From contig LLYS01000003.1 in the NCBI GenBank assembly GCA_002049495.1, positions 62,001 through 126,000 of the forward strand: a DNA stretch of 64,000 bases. The letters are read 5' to 3'. The notes beneath the pieces were generated by a model. That model was not told where the DNA came from. It saw only the letters and a list, made by a program, of their open reading frames with translations, and did no database searches. The stretch comes from Epsilonproteobacteria bacterium tcs-49. Lineage in GTDB: Bacteria; Campylobacterota; Campylobacteria; Campylobacterales; Sulfurovaceae. The translations under genes and the position numbers were made by a program. This document shows, one piece after another, positions 16,945 through 25,316 of this stretch. Numbering within the stretch: position 1 is the first letter of the stretch; the number at the start of each line of letters is the position of its first letter.

Positions 16945-17919
16945 TCATATCATAACTTCATAATATGGATTGATACTGCCGCCGAAACTGAGTTTGAACC
17001 ACCCTCTGTTGGGAGAGTTGATCCCCTCCATGTCCACCTCTTTGATACCCATTGCCGCGAGCTCCTTGAAGCCGTCCCAAAAGCTTATCGTCCCCTTGTA
17101 GCGCTCCTGCGCCTCCGGATTCGGTGCGCCGAAAAGATAGTACGCTCTTTTTTCGTCATAGCAGTAAATGGTGATATACATGATTGCGCCTTCACTATTG
17201 CGCGAAGTGAGTAAAAACGCTTTGTCACCGTCCATAAGAGAAGCTATCAAGTCTTTCATCCGTTGGAGCTTCTGCTCATCGGATTGGACCCCCTGCTCGA
17301 TCATCAAGCGGCGGTAAAATTCGATAAAAAGTTCTACATCGTCTGTTTTTTTACTATAGGCGCCTTTTTTTTGAGCTTCTCTGATGTTGCGCTGCCTGAG
17401 CGTCTCAAAGCCCTTGAAAAGTTCGCTGTCGTTTTCCTCCTCACAGTTTTGCAGGGAGGATATATCTACATAGCTTGTATATCTCAAATCCAGTTTATAC
17501 TTTTGCGAATCATCATCACTGTGGTAATTATACCACAGAAAGGGCCGCATATCTTCAAACTGGGGGGAGAGGGGAAACTCCATGGAGTCATATCTGTCAT
17601 TTAAAAATTCGATAATCTTCTCGCTAATCCTAAACCGCTCCGCTGTGGCTTTAGCTTCTTTTTGGGTATCGTCGGGAAGAAACAAGATACCGCCGTAAAT
17701 GACAAGGTCATCCATAATGATGCGGCGGCCGTCATCGGATAGCAGACAGGAAAACAGTGCTTTGGTCCTGCTGCCTTTTTGCACCGCGATACGCTCAAAA
17801 GGAACGCCGCAGGAGCGCAGATACAAACTGCTGGAAAAAACCGTCCCCTGCGCAGAAAGCCGTACCAGCTCGTCCCATAACGCGTCATCCTCCACTGTTT
17901 CTATAGAGTATTTAGCCAT
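16945..17919 (-). CDS. FemAB/GNAT-like acyltransferase
   Basis: 324 residues with the double-GNAT layout of FemAB/BioF2-type proteins: an N-terminal half with a GGILFLPDD strand, then LRQRNIREAQKKG near the middle, and a C-terminal half ending in MYITIYCYDEKRAYYLFGAPNPEAQ and GWFKLSFGG. Such proteins transfer an aminoacyl or acyl group to an amino sugar or peptide. In this unit it may N-acylate an amino group of the nonulosonate or a related sugar. The start overlaps the DUF4910 gene by 8 bases. Confidence 0.72.
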   Translation of the reverse strand: MAKYSIETVEDDALWDELVRLSAQGTVFSSSLYLRSCGVPFERIAVQKGSRTKALFSCLLSDDGRRIIMDDLVIYGGILFLPDDTQKEAKATAERFRISEKIIEFLNDRYDSMEFPLSPQFEDMRPFLWYNYHSDDDSQKYKLDLRYTSYVDISSLQNCEEENDSELFKGFETLRQRNIREAQKKGAYSKKTDDVELFIEFYRRLMIEQGVQSDEQKLQRMKDLIASLMDGDKAFLLTSRNSEGAIMYITIYCYDEKRAYYLFGAPNPEAQERYKGTISFWDGFKELAAMGIKEVDMEGINSPNRGWFKLSFGGSINPYYEVMI

Positions 17920-19219
17920 CTGTAACCTTTATCACGGTATTTTTTTCCTCCAGGATTTTCACCTCCTCATACAGCATCTCTATGGGTACTCCTATTTTTT
18001 GACTGATCTCATGCAAGCTCGCTTTCCCGTCCATGTAAAACAGGCACCAAAGCCTCATATCAAGCGCGGAGACACTGCTCCCCGGCAGTATCGCCCCTCC
18101 GGTTTTCGGATAGAGGTCGTGCTTGCTCAGCATCACTTCACAATTGGGATAGAGGTTTTGATAGGTAATGTTTCTGTCCATCTTTTCCAAAAGCTGCAGA
18201 TAAAGATTGACGCTTCTGTTCAAATTTTCCGCCGTTACGAACGTTAGATCATCCAGCGAGTTGTGATAGCCCTCATATTCGTAATACTTGTCTTTACTGA
18301 TGGTCGTGCAGTTTATACGAAATCCCTGTGAACTATACTGGCGCTCGTCGCTGCCATGAATATCGAAGGGATAGGTGCAATACTCTATTCCGTTTTCCTT
18401 AAACACCTCCTCTACCATCGCATTGAGAAAATGCTCCTGCTGCCACGTCTGCTTATAACCGAATTTCCCCGGTCCCCCGCAAGTGGTCAATACCAAGCCG
18501 GCTTTGATCTTTTGCATCGCCTTCTCATTGTTTGCACAATATGAAATAGCCCCTATGGTCTCCGGGACGAAAATGATACGGTAGCTGTGTTCCAAACTTT
18601 CACGCTTTTGCAAAAGCTCCCTGGCAATTATCGCGGTCGCTACGACTCCGCTTAAGCTGTCGTTGGCCATAGAGGGGTGGCAGATATAGCAAGAAAGCAG
18701 ATACTCCTCACTGCTTTTTCCCTCTATTTTCAACTCCCCGACGCTCAAAGCCCCCTCGCTAAACGCAGCGTCTATATAGACTTCATACTCCTCTTCGTCG
18801 TTAAAATACCGCATATAATCATCGTAACTTAAGCAAAACCCCCAGTTACGGTCATAGTAGCTTGTTCGGTAGGGGATCGCTTCAGGCAGGTCAGGCAGAT
18901 AGTGCAGATGCTCTTTGAGTTTGGAAAACCTCATCTTTTCATGGACGGGCGCGGAGTAGCTGACCACGTGCAGGTTGGATTCTTGAAAATCGACCACCTT
19001 TTCACCCTTGGAGTTTTTGATCCACGCATCGGCGATATGCCACTCCTGCGGTATCTGCCAGTCATACACCTGCTGTCCCGAAGGATACTCTATGATATCA
19101 AGCGGGACGATCTCTTGCAGTATCCGCAGCGTTTCGCGGTTCCCCTCTCCCGTTATGCTTCTGGTTATGGGAAAGAGTCGTTTTAGATATTTATCTATCT
19201 CCGCACGGCAATCTACCAT
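17912..19219 (-). CDS. DUF4910 aminopeptidase-like protein
   Basis: 435 residues. N-terminal LFPITRSITGEGNRETL, GQQVYDWQIP and later YICHPSMANDSLSGV are hallmarks of the DUF4910 aminopeptidase-like domain, which has an M28-type zinc peptidase fold. A winged-helix-like tail follows after about residue 360 (MRLWCLFYMDGKASLHEI). It overlaps the NeuB-like gene by 7 bases. Family members occur often in surface-glycan loci; removal of an amino-acid or acyl substituent from a sugar is a possible role, but no activity is proven to my knowledge. Confidence 0.78.
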   Translation of the reverse strand: MVDCRAEIDKYLKRLFPITRSITGEGNRETLRILQEIVPLDIIEYPSGQQVYDWQIPQEWHIADAWIKNSKGEKVVDFQESNLHVVSYSAPVHEKMRFSKLKEHLHYLPDLPEAIPYRTSYYDRNWGFCLSYDDYMRYFNDEEEYEVYIDAAFSEGALSVGELKIEGKSSEEYLLSCYICHPSMANDSLSGVVATAIIARELLQKRESLEHSYRIIFVPETIGAISYCANNEKAMQKIKAGLVLTTCGGPGKFGYKQTWQQEHFLNAMVEEVFKENGIEYCTYPFDIHGSDERQYSSQGFRINCTTISKDKYYEYEGYHNSLDDLTFVTAENLNRSVNLYLQLLEKMDRNITYQNLYPNCEVMLSKHDLYPKTGGAILPGSSVSALDMRLWCLFYMDGKASLHEISQKIGVPIEMLYEEVKILEEKNTVIKVTDG

Positions 19220-20274
19220 TCAAACATACTCCACTTTATCACGTCGTCTTCCTCGATATCACGTACGGCGGTTTTGCCCAAAAGCTCATCGATGAATTTC
19301 GGGCTGACTCCATGCGCCGGTCTTTTAAACGTCAAGTCTTCCCGCTCAATCACTTTGCCTGCGGGGATCCCTTTGGCCGCGACCAGGCTGCGCCTTGCAT
19401 TATCCCGTGATACCTTTTCATCCTCCAGCGCTTCTACTTTGAAACTTCCCAGGATTTCAAAGGTGCGTCGGAGATTTTCCCTCCACAGCAGCAGATCGTT
19501 TTTATCCATCGCATGGTAGTGATCATTACCCGGCAGGGTTTTATCGTGGGTAAAGTGTTTTTCTATGATGACGCTGCCCAGTAAAGTCGCCATTTCACAC
19601 ACCTTCATATCCTGCGGAAGCGTATGATCGCTGTAACCGATAATCTTGTCGGGAAACGCTTTTTTCAACCCCGTGATCATCCCCAGGTTCGCGTTCTCAT
19701 CCGGAGTCGGATAGTTCAGTACGCAGTGCAGCAGTGCCAGCGGATTCCCCGCTTTTTCTATCCAGCTGACGGCTTCTTGTATCTCATGCAGCTCACTTGC
19801 CCCCGTTGAGAGGATAATGGGTTTGCCGAAACCGCAGATATATTCGATAAAAGGTTTATTGGTCAAATCACTTGAAGAGATTTTAAACACATCCATCATT
19901 TCGTTGAGGAAGGTGGCGGATTCTATGTCAAAAGGCGTACTCATAAATTCAATCCCCATACTGTCGCAGTACCGTTTCAACTCCTCCATCTCGCCTTTCC
20001 AGAATTTATCATGCTTGGTAAAAAGCTCATACTGCGTTTTTGTGGGTTCTTTGGACGTATCCCAGTACGCGGGAGAATCCTTCGAAGCGATAGTATCGGC
20101 TTTGTAGGTTTGAAACTTGATCGCATCCGCACCCCCCTCTTTCGCTTCATCCACAAGTCTTTTTGCCGTATCCATGCAACCTTCGTGATTAACCCCCGCT
20201 TCAGCGATGATATAGGGAGGGACCAGCTTTGCCTCACACGGATTCGTGTTTTCAAATAGTTGTTTAATCTTCAT
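19213..20274 (-). CDS. NeuB-family nonulosonate synthase (sialic/legionaminic/pseudaminic type)
   Basis: 353 residues from the ATG at 20274, chosen because GGAGAG sits just upstream; a TTG 12 bases earlier is inside that ribosome-binding site. Motifs are YIIAEAGVNHEG (21-32), DAIKFQTYKAD, FDIESATFL, SDHT and a C-terminal SAF (antifreeze-like) domain from about 290. It condenses phosphoenolpyruvate with a six-carbon N-acyl amino sugar to a nine-carbon ulosonic acid. Neighbouring PseG-like and SpsF-like genes support a legionaminate- or pseudaminate-like product. Which one cannot be fixed from sequence alone. Confidence 0.92.
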   Translation of the reverse strand: MKIKQLFENTNPCEAKLVPPYIIAEAGVNHEGCMDTAKRLVDEAKEGGADAIKFQTYKADTIASKDSPAYWDTSKEPTKTQYELFTKHDKFWKGEMEELKRYCDSMGIEFMSTPFDIESATFLNEMMDVFKISSSDLTNKPFIEYICGFGKPIILSTGASELHEIQEAVSWIEKAGNPLALLHCVLNYPTPDENANLGMITGLKKAFPDKIIGYSDHTLPQDMKVCEMATLLGSVIIEKHFTHDKTLPGNDHYHAMDKNDLLLWRENLRRTFEILGSFKVEALEDEKVSRDNARRSLVAAKGIPAGKVIEREDLTFKRPAHGVSPKFIDELLGKTAVRDIEEDDVIKWSMFEW

Positions 20275-20953
20275 CGTTCTCTCCAAATATTTTGATCAAT
20301 TGTTTTGACGGCGTCTCCATCGCTATATCGCGCATCGCCAATTTATAGTAATCTTCAAAAGTGTCCACGTCAAACCTCATCTCCGGATGGTGCAGCTCTT
20401 TTTCCGGCGGATCAAAAGTTTTTATCGCAAATCTTTGGCTATTATCCCAGATATAGGAAAAACAGTGCTCTTTATGCACATCTTCACGGACATTTTCATA
20501 CAGGTAGCGCAACGTTTCAACGCTCACGATCTCCGCTCCCAGTCCGTCGGGATACCGGTTGCCTCTGGGGATATGATTAAATGCGTAATCGCATCTGTTT
20601 TGTTCGTAAAATTCTATCAGGTTATCGATCTCATGTCCATCTACCAAGGGGTTGTCCGCGCACACCCTGACGATACGTGTCGCCCGGTGACGCACAGCCG
20701 CCCCGTAGAACCGCTTGAGTACGTTGTTTTCCTCGCCGCGATATACGGGAAAGCCCAAAGATGCGGCATACTTTTCCAAAATATCGTTTTCTCTCTCGCG
20801 GGAGGTGGCCAAAACAACCTCATCTGCAAGCTTAGCGGTTGCGGCCCTTTGAAGCACCCATTCGATAACAGGTTTGCCGTGCAGGGAAAGCATCATTTTA
20901 TTGGGCAGTCTGGTCGAGCCCATTCTGGCTTGAATCAATATAACCGTTTTCAA
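20264..20953 (-). CDS. SpsF-like cytidylyltransferase
   Basis: 229 residues. ILIQARMGSTRLP at 5-17 is the nucleotidyltransferase signature of the SpsF/CMP-Kdo-synthetase-like group, followed by DEVVLATS and RVCADNPLVD. The start is TTG at 20953, overlapping the stop of the upstream fusion gene as TTGA, with GGAG upstream. It probably supplies the CMP-activation step for the nonulosonate made by the NeuB-like enzyme, or forms another cytidylyl sugar. Confidence 0.82.
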   Translation of the reverse strand: MKTVILIQARMGSTRLPNKMMLSLHGKPVIEWVLQRAATAKLADEVVLATSRERENDILEKYAASLGFPVYRGEENNVLKRFYGAAVRHRATRIVRVCADNPLVDGHEIDNLIEFYEQNRCDYAFNHIPRGNRYPDGLGAEIVSVETLRYLYENVREDVHKEHCFSYIWDNSQRFAIKTFDPPEKELHHPEMRFDVDTFEDYYKLAMRDIAMETPSKQLIKIFGENDED

Positions 20954-22539
20954 TCCAAAAGCTCCATAATTTTTTGTACCACCCGTTTTTTATTTTCCCG
21001 AAAAGCATACTTTTTGATATTGAGAAACAGTAAATAGCGATAATCGGCATCGTTTAAAAGCTTTTCAAAGGCTTTCGTGATAGCTTCCGGCGTTGTCTTT
21101 GGGTCATATACGCCGAGATTGATAAAGCCCCTTTCCAAAGATGCGAAGCTGTGTGTTCCCTCCCTGTCGTGATGCGAAACGACGATGGAGGGAATATTCA
21201 TATCCGCCAATTCATACACCGTTCGCCCGTTTGCGCTCAAAGCGATCTGTGTTTTTTCCATGATTTTCGATATCACCCCGCTTGCGTAGGTAAACTCTAT
21301 CTTGTCATATTCAAGCTTGTCAATATACTGCTCCAGCTCCTTTTTAAACAGGTAACCCGATCCGCATACCACATATATCTTTATCTCTCTTTTTTTCGCT
21401 ATCTCGATGATCGATTGCAACGTCACCATGGTCAGGTTGTTTTGGTCCGTCCCCCCGAACGTCAAAAGAATCGAGCTTATATTTTCCATAAATTCATGGG
21501 GCTGGGCATCATCAAACTCATCTCTGAGCGTTGTAAACCTGTGCCCCCACATATAGTGTTCACCCTCGAGCTGCGGGGTTTCATAGAGTTCGTTAAATAC
21601 GATATCGGCATACCCGGAACCGCTGCCCAGGTCCTCAAAGTTAACCACCCGTACGCCTCGCTCTTTTAACACCTTTACATCTGCTTTTTGCGTATTTAAA
21701 ACGTCATTGACGACCATATCGGGTTTTAACTCCACTATCGTTTGCAGTGGATCCGGGGTGGCGATCACCTTGTAGTCTTTGGCCGCGATTCTCTCAACGG
21801 CTATCTCATACACGCTGTCGCACACAAAGATCACTTCGTGATCACTGATCTCATGGGCCAGTGCCAGGGACCTGTATATATGCCCCATCCCTATCTCCGT
21901 ACTTCCTATGACGTGAAAGACTATTCGCTTTCTTTGCAGCACTTTTTCGCACACCCACCAATCCTGATAACTTTCGATCTCGATGGATTTTTCACTTTCG
22001 ATGACAAAGGGTGTGATCTTTTGCATGTTTTTGTATTTCCTGTTGAGGAAAACGAACGCTTTCAACTCTTCAAAGTAGTCGCTTCCTCCGACTTTTTCAA
22101 GCACACCGCCCTCTTTTTTGAGCAGATTGCTCGTATCTTTTTTGACCGAAAGCAGCACCTGTTCTCTATCCTCCCGGAAAGCGTTATACGCATTTTGCAA
22201 AATATCGATACCGATAAGCGTCGCATTCGCCCGGTAGATCAAAAGGTCCTCTTGGTCCCTGTCTTTTACGATATTTATAACGGTTTCGATAATATTTTCG
22301 GAGGTCAGGGAAAGTGTCGTACTTTTGTAGTGGGCGACTCCGTTGCGCTCTGATATAAGGCTTATCTCCTCCGAGTCGGTAACAACAAGAATATTTGCGT
22401 TGCGCACTAGCTGTTTTGAAGTATCTATCGCTCGCTGGATCAACGTGGTACCGTTGAGCTTTTTAATAAGCTGATCGGGTATTACCGCATTTTTCTTAAT
22501 CGCCGTAATTATGATCAGTAACCGGGAATTATCTTCCAC
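20950..22539 (-). CDS. Fusion: degenerate CMP-synthetase-like domain plus PseG-like domain
   Basis: 529 residues from the GTG at 22539, chosen because GGAGG lies 7 bases upstream; a TTG at 22557 is further up with no such site. Residues ~5-205 resemble acylneuraminate cytidylyltransferases but lack the usual ARxGSxR loop, which is replaced by TAIKKNAVIPDQ. Residues ~206-529 resemble PseG, the UDP-sugar hydrolase of pseudaminate synthesis, with GMGHIYRS near 220, LLTFGGTDQNN and SANGRTVYELA. It heads the nonulosonate unit. Likely role: release of the amino-deoxy sugar from UDP before the NeuB-like condensation. Confidence 0.75.
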   Translation of the reverse strand: MEDNSRLLIIITAIKKNAVIPDQLIKKLNGTTLIQRAIDTSKQLVRNANILVVTDSEEISLISERNGVAHYKSTTLSLTSENIIETVINIVKDRDQEDLLIYRANATLIGIDILQNAYNAFREDREQVLLSVKKDTSNLLKKEGGVLEKVGGSDYFEELKAFVFLNRKYKNMQKITPFVIESEKSIEIESYQDWWVCEKVLQRKRIVFHVIGSTEIGMGHIYRSLALAHEISDHEVIFVCDSVYEIAVERIAAKDYKVIATPDPLQTIVELKPDMVVNDVLNTQKADVKVLKERGVRVVNFEDLGSGSGYADIVFNELYETPQLEGEHYMWGHRFTTLRDEFDDAQPHEFMENISSILLTFGGTDQNNLTMVTLQSIIEIAKKREIKIYVVCGSGYLFKKELEQYIDKLEYDKIEFTYASGVISKIMEKTQIALSANGRTVYELADMNIPSIVVSHHDREGTHSFASLERGFINLGVYDPKTTPEAITKAFEKLLNDADYRYLLFLNIKKYAFRENKKRVVQKIMELLD

Positions 22540-22668
22540 TAATTTTCCTCCGTCCAAAGTATGCGCGGATTACTCAAGGGCCCTGCCGTTTTTTCTGCTA
22601 GATACACCAACGTTAAACCTTTATGCGCACACTTACTGGTAATAAAAAAGTTTCTCATAAATAAAATA

Positions 22669-22674
22669 ATTATA
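22669..22674 (-). promoter_or_regulatory. Candidate -10 box of the nonulosonate unit
   Basis: TATAAT on the minus strand, about 130 bases before the GTG at 22539. A T-rich tract is nearby but there is no clear -35. It lies in the 212-base gap after the SGNH-like gene, the first sizeable gap downstream of metK. Confidence 0.4.
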
Positions 22675-22719
22675 TCGAAACTGCTATAAGCAAAGGTTGA
22701 AACCCCCTCGACAAACGGT

Positions 22720-22733
22720 AACCTCAGGAGGTT
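22720..22733. terminator. Short inverted repeat, possible terminator
   Basis: AACCT and AGGTT flank a four-base centre. A T-run follows on the plus strand and an A-run precedes on the minus strand. It lies just past the end of the SGNH-like gene. As a minus-strand terminator it lacks a U-tract, so this is weak. Confidence 0.25.
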
Positions 22734-22751
22734 CTGTTTTTAACCGACCCC

Positions 22752-23816
22752 TCACAAGATATGCATATTTCGAAAGATCTTTTTATATACATGCTCTCTC
22801 GGATGATTTTTATCATAAAAATCCTCGCTTCTTAACCCCAGTTCATACGGATCATAACTGCCATAGGTTTGCACTCCGTTTTTCCGGAAAAAACGTAAAA
22901 TCTCCTTTTGATACTGTTTAAAGTTGCCGCTTTCAACTATATAGTCGTAAAACAGCGGATGGAAGGGAGCAAAGAACACAATAACCTTTACATTTTTTTG
23001 TTTTAAATATTCCAAAAAATATTTCATTGTTTTAAAATTGTGCAGCGCCTTGTAGTGCAAACATTTACTCTGTTCACTGTTTTGTTTGCACTGGGCTATG
23101 CTTTGATTAACTTTACTCTCAACACTTTTTGCATCCCGGCGATGAAACTTTGCATATGGATAATACACTTCCCCGTTGGGTCCTACGGCCATATGTTTGA
23201 TTTTATGCGCATAAAGTTTTTCCAGGTCAGAAGCCGTAATCAGCTGTTCTGAACTGTTCAAGTGCCTATTCATACATGATTTTGCATTTTCCTTTGTTAT
23301 CTCATAATTAAATAGTGCATTGAATTTACCCGTTTCGATCGAACTATCGTCAAGAAGCTGCTTAAACCGCGCTATGGATATTTTCCCATCAAACACCCAC
23401 GGATCAATCCCTATAATCACGGCTTTTGGAAAGGGGGTGTCCTCTTTATTGAAATAACTTATCACGCGAGCGTAATGATCCAGTTTTGCCGTACCCGTCG
23501 TTGCATTTAGATAATTGGCATCTCCAATATCTATAAACTCTTTGCGCAACAACATCGTCCTGGAAGAGCCGATCGCAAGAACATCTATTTTCTGTTTTCG
23601 TATATATTCTTTATATATTTTCTCAACTCTATTGACCGCGATCTTGTTTTGAGAAACGTATTTGCCCTCAAGCAGGTTTTTGACAATGCTGCTACTCGAT
23701 TTTTGAGAAAAAATACCGAGTGAATCGCACTGAAAATTAAACACCGCTATGGAACCGGCTAATACCGTAAAGATGATCCCGCTTACTGTAAGCCAATGTT
23801 TATATCCCATCTGCAT
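22752..23816 (-). CDS. SGNH/AlgJ-like membrane-anchored protein, partner of MBOAT
   Basis: 354 residues from the ATG at 23816, two bases after the MBOAT stop codon; an upstream start at 23906 would overlap the MBOAT gene by 88 bases. An N-terminal membrane segment (about 8-28) precedes an extracytoplasmic domain. AIGSSRTML near residue 88 looks like the SGNH nucleophile block and DKNHPREH near the C-terminus like the Asp-x-x-His block. Paired with MBOAT, this is the arrangement of AlgI/AlgJ and related systems that O-acetylate exported polysaccharides. Confidence 0.72.
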   Translation of the reverse strand: MQMGYKHWLTVSGIIFTVLAGSIAVFNFQCDSLGIFSQKSSSSIVKNLLEGKYVSQNKIAVNRVEKIYKEYIRKQKIDVLAIGSSRTMLLRKEFIDIGDANYLNATTGTAKLDHYARVISYFNKEDTPFPKAVIIGIDPWVFDGKISIARFKQLLDDSSIETGKFNALFNYEITKENAKSCMNRHLNSSEQLITASDLEKLYAHKIKHMAVGPNGEVYYPYAKFHRRDAKSVESKVNQSIAQCKQNSEQSKCLHYKALHNFKTMKYFLEYLKQKNVKVIVFFAPFHPLFYDYIVESGNFKQYQKEILRFFRKNGVQTYGSYDPYELGLRSEDFYDKNHPREHVYKKIFRNMHIL

Positions 23817-23818
23817 AT

Positions 23819-25282
23819 TTAAAACCTGAAATATAAAAATTCTGATTTTCCGCTCAACATTAAAAACCCGGCTAAAAACAAAATACTGAAATATACCGCA
23901 TTCCATGCGGAGGGTTGGAACTTTTTCATCTTTTCATTTGAATTTGTAAAAAGCAGCACCGTCACAAACGCAAACACAATCATCATTTCCCCAGCTTTGC
24001 CCATCCCCAATACGGGCATCATCTCCCCAAAAGCGATACCTTTTTGTTCCAAAAAGGAGAGGTGACGCACCAAGAAACCGGGTAAAACGATACCGCTTGC
24101 GGACATACCGAACATCGCTTTTATCACTCTCCATGCGTCGGCAAAACTTTCCGCTCTAAAAAACACCCATGTGATATTGACAAAATTGAATGTAACCAGC
24201 CAGGCAACCCATGCCCACAGCTTTAATCCGAGTGAACTCCATATTCGGTGAATGATCATCGCGATGCCGTGCAACCCTCCCCAAACGACAAAGGTCCACC
24301 CCGCACCGTGCCACAGCCCCCCTATAAGAAATGTCGTAAACAGATTCGTATATGTTCTCACACTTCCCTTTTTATTTCCCCCCAGCGGGATATATATGTA
24401 ATCCCTTAAAAAGCGCGAAAGCGTAATGTGCCATCTTCGCCAAAAATCTTGTATATCAAGGGCTTTGTACGGAGAGTTAAAATTGATCGGCAAACGGATA
24501 TTAAATAAAAGGGCGGACCCCATTGCCATATCCATATAACCGCTAAAATCAAAATACAGCTGAAACGTATAGGACAGACTTGTGGCCCATGCCTCAAAAA
24601 ACGTCAATGCCTCTTGCCCGTCAAATCCGGCGTTTGCCCAAATTGCAAAGGTGTCCGCAATAGCTACTTTTTTAAAAAGACCGATGGAGAATATAAAAAG
24701 CCCGACTGCTATATTCCGATACTTGACAACCTTGTTTTTTGTATTGTGAAACTGCGGCATCATCTCTTTATGATGTACGATCGGACCGGCTATCAGTTGG
24801 GGGAAAAAACTGACAAACACAGCATAGTTTAAAAAGTCGTATTCCCCTGTCTCACCCTTGTAACTATCTACTAAATAAGCGATCTGCTGAAATGTAAAGA
24901 AACTAATGGCAAGGGGGAGCGCAAGGTTTAAACTCGGGATATCACCTGCCGGCATCCAATAGTTTATGTTATTAATGAAAAAATCTGCATATTTAAAATA
25001 ACCCAGAGCAAGCAGGTTACTTGTTATCCCCACGCCAAGAAGCTTTCTTCTGTTTTTAAATATCGACCCCTTCCCAAGAGCGGTTCCGATTGCAAAATTA
25101 AAAAGCATCGATCCAAGAATCAAAGGAAGATATATAAGATTCCACCAACTGTAAAAAAACAAACTTGCAAAAACAAGCCACGCTTTGGCGGCTACCGTCA
25201 AGCGCTGCTTGTTAAGATAAAAATAAACAAAGAATGTTATCGGTAAAAAAAGAAAGATAAATTCATAAGAGTTAAAAAGCAA
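23819..25282 (-). CDS. MBOAT-family O-acyltransferase (AlgI/DltB-like)
   Basis: 487 residues with about ten or more membrane segments. The MBOAT core is present: QLIAGPIVHHKEM, LYFDFSGYMDMAMG, FNSPYKALDIQDFWRRWHITLSRFLRDYIYIPLGG, here shown only as landmarks within about residues 165-310, and GGLWHGAGW with the conserved histidine. It moves an acyl group, usually acetyl, across the membrane for attachment to a glycan. The adjacent SGNH-like gene is the expected partner. Confidence 0.93.
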   Translation of the reverse strand: MLFNSYEFIFLFLPITFFVYFYLNKQRLTVAAKAWLVFASLFFYSWWNLIYLPLILGSMLFNFAIGTALGKGSIFKNRRKLLGVGITSNLLALGYFKYADFFINNINYWMPAGDIPSLNLALPLAISFFTFQQIAYLVDSYKGETGEYDFLNYAVFVSFFPQLIAGPIVHHKEMMPQFHNTKNKVVKYRNIAVGLFIFSIGLFKKVAIADTFAIWANAGFDGQEALTFFEAWATSLSYTFQLYFDFSGYMDMAMGSALLFNIRLPINFNSPYKALDIQDFWRRWHITLSRFLRDYIYIPLGGNKKGSVRTYTNLFTTFLIGGLWHGAGWTFVVWGGLHGIAMIIHRIWSSLGLKLWAWVAWLVTFNFVNITWVFFRAESFADAWRVIKAMFGMSASGIVLPGFLVRHLSFLEQKGIAFGEMMPVLGMGKAGEMMIVFAFVTVLLFTNSNEKMKKFQPSAWNAVYFSILFLAGFLMLSGKSEFLYFRF

Positions 25283-25316
25283 ACAGGTCCTTATAAATGT
25301 TCATATTATAGCTTTT

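Noticed and set aside
22701-22751. Riboswitch or small RNA in the gap before the nonulosonate unit
   Set aside because: Only a short inverted repeat is visible; nothing resembles a known aptamer.
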